DNA of 64,000 nt from the NCBI GenBank assembly GCA_001584585.1, contig LSYV01000002.1:4265451-4329450 (forward strand), in the 5' to 3' direction. This stretch comes from Gonium pectorale (taxonomy: Eukaryota > Chlorophyta > Chlorophyceae > Chlamydomonadales > Volvocaceae). Below the pieces are notes generated by a model. That model had not been told where the DNA came from. It saw only the letters and a program-made list of their open reading frames with translations, and ran no database searches. The translations under genes and the position numbers were made by a program. How positions within the stretch are numbered: the stretch's first letter is position 1; each line of letters opens with the position of its first letter. Shown piece by piece: positions 35,158-45,359 of this stretch.

Positions 35158-38100
35158 ATGCCGGCGGTGAGCGAAAGCGAGATATGTCTCCAGTAATCTC
35201 AACGCACTTGTAACAACTACGGCGTGCACTGCTAGTTAAATGCTAGCAAAGATCGCAAGTGCAAGCGACCCTACTCCGCGACCCGTGGGCCGCTGCCCCC
35301 GTGGCGAGGTGGTGTAGCACGCATCTTTATGCATCTGCGTCAATACAATCCCTCCATACCTTCATATCCTTTATAGAGGCGGCGCGTCGTGGTGGTAGGG
35401 GCCGGTGTGAGCGGCTTGGCTACCGCCAAGACCTTCCACCACTTTGGGCACGACGTGACTGTGTATGAGCGAGGCGGCCATGTTGGCGGCGTCTGGGCAC
35501 CCGAGAACCGCTACCCGGGTGAGCTGCATCGAATGCGTGCACAAACATTTAGGAAGGCGTATCTGGCAGGGGAACGCGCCTCCGAATGACGGACCTTACC
35601 TTCATCCTGCCGGCTGACAATCCCGACATGGCCAACGCTGCGATTGCACGACCCTCCTCCCGCTGGCCGCAGGGCTGCGTCTGCAGAGCACCGGCGACTT
35701 CTACTACTTCACCGACCTGGGTGAGCTCCTGCTTCTTCCCGTTTGCGGGGGGTGTCTTGCCCGCATGCAAGGCTTTGCTGCTTCCTGCAGTCGTGGCGCG
35801 GTCATGCTATGTGCAAATGGTAGCCCTAGACCCAAACAAGCAATCTGACGACCACATACGCGCACGGCTGGGTGTCAAAGGTGTGCAGAAACGGCGTGCC
35901 CAGAAGACCTGATTCCCCGGCATCACTTGCCAATGGTGCAAGCCGTAATTGCCCAAGCTATACCTCTCCGTGCAGACTCCGTCCCGGCCCAGTTCACTGA
36001 GGAGAACCCGGATGCGGAGCACGTGTACGGTTACCTCCTGTCGTACGCCGAGAAGCACGGCATCCTGCCGCTGGTGCAGTACCACACGACACTCGTCCAT
36101 GCGCAGCCACTGTACGATGATCTCGAGATCATACCCCCACGAGATGGGTCGGAGGCGGCAGCCGACGACGCTGGCGGCGCTGCCGGAAAGGGCATCACGG
36201 ACCGGCCGCCCGTGGGGTGGCGCTTGACGCTGCGCAGGGCCGCTGCGGGGCGCGGGGCGGCGGATGGCGCCGACGCGGCAGCCGAGCCAGCCGCTGCTGC
36301 CGCTGCTGAGGAGGATGAGGAGTTCACCGTCTCGTGCGACGTGCTGGTGGCGTGCACCGGTACATTCAGCGACCCCAACATCCCTCCGTACAAGGGTGCG
36401 AGCTCTATTCGTGCTACGCTTTCCGTTGCTCATGCAGCCTTGCGCCATGATGGATCACTGCACCAACTTTCACATCGCATCATGGGGGCATGTGGTGGCT
36501 GCAGGCCGGTCCGAGTTCGAGGCAGGCGGCGGGCTGGTGCTTCACACGTCCGAGCTGCAGCGCGCCTGCGGGCGGCTAGCGGGCGGAGCCGCTGGCAGGG
36601 AGTCCGGCGGCGGGGCAGCCAGCTTTGAGTGGCTGACGGCTGGCAAGCAGGTCGTAGTCGTTGGGAACGGCAGGCAAGTGAATACGCGTCACGTCAAGAT
36701 AATGGCGATTGTGGTGCTTGTCACCTTTCTTCTGCATAAGGGTGTATCATAGGTGCCCTGTCTGTGAGTCCGCACATGCAGGTTTGCGTGTGCGGCTGCG
36801 TGAAGTTATATGGCCATCCGCGCAGGAGTGGCTGTGACGTGGCTAACACTATCGTGCAAAGCGGTGCTGCCAAAAGCGTGAGTCCGCTGCATGCTTATGC
36901 CGTTCCGCACCGCTGGCAGCGCACTCAGTCGTTCAGGACCCATGTGTACGACCCAAGGCTCTCCATGTCGATCAGGAGAGATGCTCAACTTGCACCAGGT
37001 GCTTTACCATTGAACACTGCTTGAAGAAGAGGGAAGGACTCCCAAGCACAGAGTACTCATCCCGGCCTATAACTCAACTCCACACAGGTAACCGTGCTAT
37101 ACAATACGAACAAGTGGGCAATTCCTATGCGAATCGGGGGCGTCTTGCACTACAAGTGGCCGTTCTCCACCCGCCTAGGCCTTGCGGCCGTGCAGTCGAG
37201 GTATCCAGCGCCAGGATGGCTCGGGCGACTAGGCCGCGCCGCGAGCTGGGCCGCGCGGAAGCTCCTGGAGCAAGTGGTCCGGTCAGTGTGCTGCGGTTGG
37301 TTTGAACCACTCTGCTTGGTGGTTGCGGGCGTGGCCGTCTGTGTGTGATGCACCCACGGTTGCTTGCTTTGTGGTTCAAGGCTGGCTTCATGCAAGCAAG
37401 GCGCCACGTACGCTCGTTGATGACACGGCGTTCCGCCTGCCCCGCGCTGTGCCTCCATTCACATCATGAAGAACGCAGCACAGATGGGGCGAACTGGGTG
37501 CCGTACCGCCCGCTGATTTCGAGCGTGGACTGGACTGCACTCTGTTAAGTAAGTACGCCCATTCTATCTGCTGGTATGGGGTACAGGCTGTACATTACGG
37601 TAGCGGAAACTAGCGGAAATGTTTACAGCGGGAACCATTAGACGCTGTTGCAAGGCTACAAGTATGATATGAACGGCAGGCATGCCACTTTTGGTCACTC
37701 GTGCCTCCTCCATGTTGTGCTTTGACAGTCACACCCGAGGGCTTCTTCGACAACGTATTGAGGGGCAAGATTCAGAGGCGGCGTGCACGCATCACCTCAA
37801 TGACCCACGGGTCGATCCACCTCTCCACCGGCAGCAGGCTTGGCGCAGATGTAGGCTGCCGGTCCAAGAGAGGGGGGGGCCTTTGATTGCCTTAACATGC
37901 CTGATGCCTTTCCGGTCGACGGTCTGCACTACATGCCTGCCCGTCACTGAATCCGCTAGAGCACCATGTGCCTCCGTTGTCAGTGCCCTTTGATCCTTTA
38001 CCAGGTGGTCATCCTAGCGACCGGCTTCCGGCGCACGCTACCCTTCCTGCCGCCGGAGATGGTACAGAAGATCGTGCAGCCGCCGGACATGCAGCTCAAG

Positions 38101-39823
38101 CTGTACCACGTTAGCTACCCGTATGCACTCGGGGTGAGTGAGCACCGACCCCTGACACTGCGCAGTAACCCGACTAGCATTCTACATGCAGGCCGCACAA
38201 CTTGGCTTTGTGATCACAAATGAATCCGATGGGGGTCTTGGGTGGGGTTTCGCCCCTTCCTGTCTTGCATACGTTGCAACTGTGCGCAGCTATGCCTCGT
38301 TTGTTGCCACCCGCGCAGCTGGCCGTAAAGCCACCACATGGCGACAATTGAGAAATCTGCAAAGAGGGAGCCCACCGGAGACACGTCGTAACCACTGCCG
38401 ATGCCGTGCAGCGTGCGCCACTCAGCGTTCACAGCGCCTTTGCCGCGCAGGGCTCGAGCTTGTTCATAATGTGGAACGTGGGCTTCCTGACCTGCCTCCA
38501 GTCGGACGTGGCCGCCCGCTGGGCGCTGGAGATGGTGGAGGGCCGCATCCGCAAGAACACGGAAGAGGTGAGGACAGCAATGCGGCGCGGCGACCCGCGG
38601 TGCGGCTACTAATGAGGCAAGGCGGTGAACGGAACACCCGTAGAAAGCTTACCGCAACCGGCAGCAGATCTGGCGAGCAGTCCTCATTGTACAATGAGCT
38701 CTTCACAAATGAAGCCCCCTCGTGCCCTCCTTCCCTTCCTTCCAGATGGACGAGTACGTCCGGCAGTTGTACGAATGGGCGGACAAGAACTTTGATCCGG
38801 CGGTAAGAGCCCTTGATCCCTATACCTTTTGTTACATGAAAGCCACAGCTTTGGTTGCGCATCTTTTTGCAGTGTGTAAAGAAAGACGGCGTATTCTGGG
38901 CCTCATAGCTCGTGAGAAGGCAAGCCGATAAGGCGGATTGCAACAGGACATAGCATACTGTACCCTTGAGTGCGAAAAAAGACCAGGATGCCAAGCACGG
39001 GGCACGTGCGCTCGAGGCCTGCAAAGCGTGCATCCCAAGTTGCATAGGATTGGCACGCTCGGCATTATGACCCAGGCACGCTAAGGGTCACTGTGTAAGG
39101 TAAGCACGTGTATGCCCCACATGCGCTTCAGGCGGCGCTCGACATCAAGCGGGGCTGTACGGCGCCGTACACGTACGATTACGTGGACGACATGCTTAAG
39201 GTACGTGCGTCCGCAAGCACAAGGCAACGCGGCCCGTCTGATCGCTGCCATTGCCGGCCTTGCCTTACAACATCTCGCCCTTCTGGTCACGTTGAGGTGT
39301 GTATGTCGGTAAAAGCTGGGCCCCTCTTCATTTGTAGCTTTTTGCTTATCGCGGCAACTGCCAGCCCGTGCCGGGCTTTCGTCCAACCGCACGCATGCCT
39401 GCACGGCACTGCCGTTCATGAACAAACTGCCAACGCTCATACAACGGATTGCAGGACATGGGAGCCAACTTCAAGTCCCTGACGGTCATGGAGCGCCTGC
39501 GGGTGAATCCTTTCAGCTACGATTATGATATCACCACACTTACGCTTTTGGAGCAGATGGAGATCCCTTGGTTGTGGACTTCTCGTATATTAGCCACGCT
39601 GCCGTGTTGCTGGACAGTCCACATCTGTAACCTCGTGTGCCCTGTCTGTCTTGCCGGCCTTGCCCTGCCCTGCGGCCTGCCTCCGTCCGCTCTTGTACGT
39701 GCACGGCAGATGTACCTGATGCCCTGCCCCGCTGGACTGTACGGCAAAGTGATGGCATCCATTGGCGCGCCACCGCAGCTGGACGGCCGGCCGGACAAGC
39801 GCGATGCTGATGCGGGCATGTGA
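35158..39823 (+). CDS. Flavin-dependent monooxygenase (FMO-like), downstream copy
   Basis: Exons 35158-35166, 35377-35518, 35673-35720, 35976-36395, 36505-36673, 36826-36877, 37088-37281, 37484-37548, 37729-37850, 38005-38133, 38451-38567, 38746-38802, 39132-39200, 39455-39502, 39710-39823; 584 aa with every phase consistent. Same exon phases and nearly the same exon sizes as the upstream copy. Seen: GAGVSGLA (FAD), GGHVGGVW, FEAGGGLVLHTSEL, GNGRSGCD (NADPH), ILATGFRRT, and the C-terminal MPCPAGLYGK shared by both copies. Intron 5 has a GC donor (CAG|GCAAGT). Exon 4 and most of exon 5 are almost identical to the upstream copy, while later exons differ clearly. No signal peptide or C-terminal membrane helix is evident, so it is probably soluble. 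Substrate unknown. Confidence 0.92.
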
Positions 39824-40543
39824 GCGAAGCGCGCTCACGGCTCAGCGGCACTGATTCACTCCGTGTGCCGACTTCTGCCGGATGAAGGGGCGCAGCAAAC
39901 TTGCAGCTAGTAGGAGCATGCCGCTACGGCTTGTTTGAACGGCTTGTGTCAGGTGCCCAGAAGTGAGGGCGGCTATGGTCAACTATTCATCGACTAGATG
40001 ATGCGTACGACGCCTATGTCGATTTCGGGATGGCGGATGGGTTGTGGCAGGCCCAAAGGCGGCCATGACCCCGTGCATAGTTGTACCTTCGGAAGCTGGC
40101 CCTTGCATAACATACAGTACCGCTTCAGCAAATAAGGCCATGGAGTTTGCAGTTTGGCAATTCTGCAGTTGGGAGGTTGTGACGATCTCCGGAAAAGTTC
40201 CCCTTGGAAGTCCGGCAGGTAGCACGCGGTCCTGTGTGGTCAATAAATCAGTAGCAACGTCGCCCCGCACTACATGCCTGCGGCAACAGTCATCCTCTAA
40301 ACGCTCGGTAGCAACTGTAACAGCAGGGGACCCTGTGTAACAGGGTCAACTTGACAACTGAGATCCGTAATGGTGCACACGCTAGCAACAAGATCTGCAC
40401 CTACATAAGTAAAGTACCGGTATTCAAATCTTCTTCCATTGTCCCAAACAACATCCTCATAAACGTCCGTCTTCCATGTAGAGCATGCATCCTCCTCGCG
40501 TCGAGCGTGCCATCATGGCAGACTCGGGTGCCGGTAGGCCACA
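39824..40543. other. Intergenic region between convergent genes
   Basis: About 0.7 kb of 3' flank between the second monooxygenase (+) and the FAS1 gene (-). Only short ORFs are present. Confidence 0.55.
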
Positions 40544-41699
40544 TCAGTACGGCACTCGGTTCACCTTGTAGATGACGGACTGAATCAAGGGCCAAATGAT
40601 GAAATGGGCAGTGGTGATGAATGGACATGGGCTCAACTTGAGGAAACAAGCACCAGACTGTACATAGCATCAAGAGTAAGCGCCGAACAAGAGAACCAGA
40701 AACGGGGAAGGCACAAGGTCACATGTCCGCCTGCACATGTCATCGGGAGGTTGCTCTGCAGGTGTAGTACGAGCAACTGAAGCCGTACGCTCACCTGCCC
40801 AGCCCGAATATCCTTTTGGATGATCTCCGCCTTCTGCTCGCTGCTGGAGATGTAGACCTGGCTTGTGAAGATTCTGCAGGGTCGGAACGATACGAGGAGG
40901 TGGGGGGAGAAGTGCGCACGGAAGGGGTCCTGGACGCACGGCCGACGCCTCAGCCTGTCGGCCAACCTCTGGGCACATCTTTCTCTTTTCCTTACCCATG
41001 TCACTCGCGCATGGCCCTCCCCCCACCACATACACCTGTCCCGCCTGGTCTGGGCTGCCGTGGTGCGTACGCTTTCGTAAGGGCAGGGTTTCGGTGGTTC
41101 TCATCACGGGAGGGCTGCCTGCCCCTCCCGTTGTCTGCGCTCTTTCTCGCCTCTCCGCCTGTAACCGTCAGTAATAAAAGCACTAACCGCTCATCAGTCA
41201 CCCGCAACCTTCACCCGCAACTTACGCGGTACTGTACGTCAGGTCCTTCTTCAGCAGGTTCTTGTAGTTGGTCTTCCGCAGAGTGGCCGACAAGACAGCC
41301 TGCTGGCGGGTTTGCGCATCAGGGAAACGGAGGCATGTGTCAAGCAAAGATGCGCGCCACCCAAACGGCCAGGGTAAGGTAACTTTAGTATGTCCCCATC
41401 CTCGGCGGAGCTGAAGCCGCCCGAGACGAGGATCCGGCAATCCCATACAAGATAGCCTGAAGCCTATATAGGTCAGCGCCGAAGAGCTTGCAATGGGAAG
41501 TCGACCTGACATGTGACTTTACACCCAATTCCACGGGGGTGGTGCCCCTGCGATCGAAGGCAAGGTCTAAGCCCCCGCCTGACGGGTTCAGTCCCTGTAG
41601 CTCGCCTGTCCCGGCACGATCAGCCCGCGCAGCAGGCGATCTGCCGCCGTTGGAGACGTGAAAATATCTCCGAAGTCCTTGAGCTTGAGCTGCAGGGGG

Positions 41700-41738
<39 letters not shown>

Positions 41739-42561
41739 GGCTTCGATCAGAGCGACAACCACTGTAGGAAGGTGGTGTCTGTAGGAAGGTAGCGTCGAGA
41801 TGTGGAAAGACTCTGCGACGGTGTATGTGTGATGTGGTAGTCTTAGAAGCGGGGCATGTGCGAGGACCTCTCATGCGACGTAGCCGCTGCGAGGTGTGGC
41901 AACGTAGCTGTAGCATAAGGAGCCTGATAGCGACGACTAGGCTGGCGGGTACGCTAGAACGCTATCCTGCACCAGTAGCATGGATCAGGATCGGTGCTGT
42001 GGTGCTGCGGCGGGCAACAGCCGACCCGCCCCTGCAGATGGCTCACCGCCCGAGCTACGGCCTTGCCGTCCTTGTCGAAAGCGTCGTTGGTCGGCGCAAA
42101 GACCGTCTGGAGGGAGCTTCCGCTCTGAACGCAGGGTTGTATGGTGCCACATGGTGCCAATCAGTCAGCAGTAATATTCCTGTGCTCAGCCCTGGCCGGA
42201 GCAGACAGCTTACGAAGAGAGATGCACACGAGAGATTGTAGAGCCTTACCTGACGATGACCATTCCGCGATTCGGAGCGACGCAGCAAAGCAGAGACCCG
42301 TGGGTCGGCATGGCCCGTGCGCACCTGGAGAGCTGCCGCGCCTTCGCCCGCCCCAGCCGCGTCGATCAGACGGCACAGGGTCGTGAGGTCCGGATCATTG
42401 CAAATGTAGGCCGCTGGAGTCCTGGCCAGCGCGCGGCCACCGCCAGCCGGCTGCCCCTGTGCCAGCCAGGCGTGGCACAGGGCCACCAGTGCGATAAGTG
42501 AGACGGCACGCGTGTATGGCAGGGCGAAGCCGCAGCCTCTCCGGGCCCTCGGTGTAGTCAT
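40544..42561 (-). CDS. Secreted single-domain fasciclin (FAS1) protein
   Basis: Exons (5'->3') 42561-42325, 42124-42047, 41689-41606, 41302-41226, 40873-40795, 40579-40544; 196 aa. An N-terminal signal peptide (hydrophobic SLIALVALCHAWLAQG, cleavage near 36) is followed by one FAS1 domain: the H1 box TVFAPTNDAFDK, then LLRGLIVPGQ, and a degenerate H2 ending GQSVIYKVNRV. FAS1 proteins act in cell-wall or matrix adhesion; in Volvox, Algal-CAM is a FAS1 adhesion protein. Export to wall or matrix is inferred. Intron 3 uses a GC donor (CAG|GCGAGC); without it the frame ends soon after VPGQ and the second half of the domain is lost. The last exon is only 12 codons. The C-terminus stops right after H2, with no GPI signal. 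Confidence 0.85.
40690..40715 (-). repeat. Dispersed repeat fragment (copy 7), in the last FAS1 intron
   Basis: GAACCAGAAACGGGGAAGGC, as at 14368 and 15730; reverse of the 3' part of copy 1. Confidence 0.5.
41703..41732 (+). repeat. (GT)15 microsatellite next to a FAS1 splice acceptor
   Basis: Fifteen GT units. Read on the gene strand it is (AC)15 followed by TCTCCCCCTGCAG, so it sits about 12 bases upstream of the acceptor AG of FAS1 exon 3. Confidence 0.95.
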
Positions 42562-43290
42562 AGCTTAAGGCCCCTGGAAAGGATTGGTGGATAGCACTGA
42601 GAACTAGGCAAGCTGGAGAGCTCGGCAAATGAAAGCGAACGCACGAGCGACTTGCAGAACCGTAAACCAACAATATCCCGGCGCATTTGGCGCTCCCGGC
42701 AAAGTAACCCTGCCCAAACTTGGAATAACTTAGAACGGTCGCACGTTGGACAGTGCCCTTTGCGGACGCATACCAACCTTGGAGAGTTGCACCCCTTTGT
42801 ACTTTTGAGTTTGTGTCGTCTATGAGCAAGGATCTCATCACGAGTGGTCGCGCTCACACGCATCACCATCCTTACTGCAGCTCAGCATGCGTGCCCACGA
42901 CGCAAGAGCGCCCCCTAAACACGGAATACGGCTCGGTATCGCCCACCAAATGGTCTTCCGTGGGTGCCTTCAACCTGGTTTCTTCACCATTTTTGTAAGC
43001 TAACAGCACTGGGGTCAGCCCAGGGGCCAGCGGGGGATGCGTGAATTGCGGTTTCTAGGGTTGAACCATGGGTCGCATCCGGTTTGCACCGCCCTGCCTG
43101 CCCTTTTATTGAAGGTTGGGGTGACGGGAAGTGTCGGTAATACAGAGCTTATTTTCGCGCCCGAAGCTGGTCCGACATACGTTATGTGATAGATCTTCTA
43201 CGACCAAAGGTAGAAGGTAGGCTTTTCCTGATGTTTTTTTTTGTCGCGAAATGTCGCTGTAAATCTATTCCGAACATCTTTTATATCAAG
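42562..43290. other. Divergent intergenic region
   Basis: About 0.7 kb between the start codons of FAS1 (-) and the lumen protein (+); presumed to contain both promoters. No gene is supported. Confidence 0.5.
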
Positions 43291-44163
43291 ATGTCGGCCT
43301 ACTCGATGCGCAGCGCTTGCACCAACTCGGCAACTCGCCCGTCGCCCCACGCGCGGCGCGCAGGACGCAATGTCACCGCTCATTCGTCGGTTAAGCCAAA
43401 TGTGGACACGGTGGGGGCGTCTGCCCTGCTCGCTGCGGGCATTCTAATGGCGTCCTCAGCGGGCTTCGCGCCTGCATTTGCCAACGATTCGGCTCCCACC
43501 TCTAAGCCGTCTGAGCCAACTGAGCAGTCCTCCTCGCGCCAGAATGCCAGCACGACGACCAGCATCTCGTTTTCACGCGTCGATGCGCGTGTAGTTCAGA
43601 AACTCCGGGAGCGCGACGAGAACATGGTGCGTAGTGGAAGAGCACCGGGAGGAGGGGACGGGAGGACATGTGTGTTATGGAGTTCACTGGGGCACGGAAG
43701 GGCTCGACGGCTCGACGGCCGCGCCACCTACTGAGGGCTAGGGCGAGATATTGCAAGGCAGGTCTAGTCATGAATCTCGATTATTTACAGCTCTGCTGCA
43801 TCTCGAAATGCCGTGCAGGCGTGGAAGTGCCAGGGCTTGAGTATGTACGGTGAGAAGTGGAGTGGTGTCCTTACTTGGGATTGCTGAGTGCGCTGTGCTG
43901 CTTTGTGCTGCTGGTGACGGCCATAGAGATGCAGTTCCCCATCAGGCCGGAGCCGTACTCACCATGGTTTTCCGACCCGTCAAGTGGTACTGCACCGTAG
44001 CTCTGAAGCCCTGTCGCCCGATTGCCTAAACCTCGCATGAAGTGCTGATACTCGTTCCTCGTGTTCCTCGCCGCCGTCGATGCCAGATTGCGATGGTGAG
44101 CTGGCTGCTGCTGCGGAGAAGCGCTTTGAGGAGATGGCCAGCGTCATCCGCGGAGAGAACTGA
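43291..44163 (+). CDS. Small predicted thylakoid-lumen protein, family not recognised
   Basis: Exons 43291-43626, 43819-43849, 44087-44163; 147 aa. Residues 1-40 are Ser/Arg/Thr-rich with few acids, like a chloroplast transit peptide. Then LLAAGILMASSAGFAPAFA (46-64) forms a hydrophobic core ending in AFA, a standard lumen-targeting cleavage site before NDS. The mature part is about 83 residues: a Ser/Thr/Pro spacer, then SFSRVDARVVQKLRERDENM, then AWKCQGLSMYDCDGELA with two Cys eight residues apart, and an amphipathic tail ending in RGEN. The tiny second exon (31 nt) carries the first Cys. Lumen location is inferred from the bipartite leader. The paired Cys could bind a cofactor or form a disulfide; function unknown. 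Confidence 0.75.
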
Positions 44164-45359
44164 GAGCGCCGCAGGACACACAGAGGGATCCGGGCTTCCC
44201 AGGAGCATTAGTCGCGACGGATTGAGTTTCGCACATAAGGCCCCCTACATTTGGGCAGAGGGATGCTTTGGGGTTCGGCCCAACTGGCTGTACACACAAA
44301 CATGCAATAAAGGAACGCAAGGTAGCGGACAAGGAAGGAGGGTCTGAGTCACGGCCTGAGTTCGAATTCGGCGCAGTCGAACGGATCATACCGCACTGAG
44401 GAGGGAAGCTCGACCGTACAGATCTGCTGAAAGTGCACACAGTTTACCCTGACAACACCCAATAAATGGCCTCATGAGTGTTTTTCTTGTTGTTTGTTTG
44501 GCATGGTGGTACGTACAGCACCGTACCGGTTGTGCCTGATTGATAAGCGTCCATCGCCTGTTGTCGGCGTTGCGGGTTGGACGCATGCTGCCACGTGGTC
44601 TATAACCGAATATCAACACGCAGGCTGAGTACGGTCTCCGTATTATACTTGTTATGTCCAGTTAAGTGATGTTGGGAAATGCTGTACAGATTTGCCCCTG
44701 GATAGGACAGGACAGCGTAATTCATTGGTCGCAATCTGCAGCAAGCTCGTGCCTTATGCCCCAAGTGGACGGCAGAACTGCACGGGGGCCGCAGTTGATT
44801 AACATTGGGCGAATCGGAAGGTCCTGGCAGACAACATCAAGACGATCCGTAGGCTGTAGATGAAGATGCGGCCAATTGCAGTAAAACGTCAACTTGAAAA
44901 ACTGAAAGGCCCGAGTCAAGCTATACACATGTACATACTGCAGACGCTTCGACCCTATGTGTACATATCAGCTGGTGGTCGCCACCTCGAGACCATCCGA
45001 ATTCAGTCAACTATCTTCATTTCAGTCAACTGTCTTCATTTACTACCACGTGAGCTGAAATAGCAACCTGCCGCCCGCGCTTTTGACCGCCACCGTCCAC
45101 ACTGTTGATCAGCCAGGACAGTGAATGCTGAACGTGCGCACCAAGGGAGCCGAAGCGCATCCTGCGTGCCCACACGACCCGAAGCGCTTATCCGCTTCCC
45201 CACCAACCGCACATACTACCTCCTTTCGCGCGCTGCTGAACACATCTCCCGTGCACGTGATACGGTAAGCATTCTAGGGAAAGCATATGTACGATTATGC
45301 GCTGCGCCTTCCCGCCTCGTGTGCGGGACGTGCCATGATGACGCGGACCCATGGGTCGG
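44164..45359. other. Intergenic region between convergent genes
   Basis: About 1.2 kb with no supported gene. Near 45000-45045 a ~20-bp unit (TTCAGTCAACT(A/G)TCTTCATT) is present twice in tandem. Confidence 0.5.

Noticed and set aside
41590..41689. FAS1 protein ending at GQASYRD-stop
   Set aside because: This would drop the second half of the FAS1 domain; the downstream exons continue the domain in phase through a GC-AG intron.
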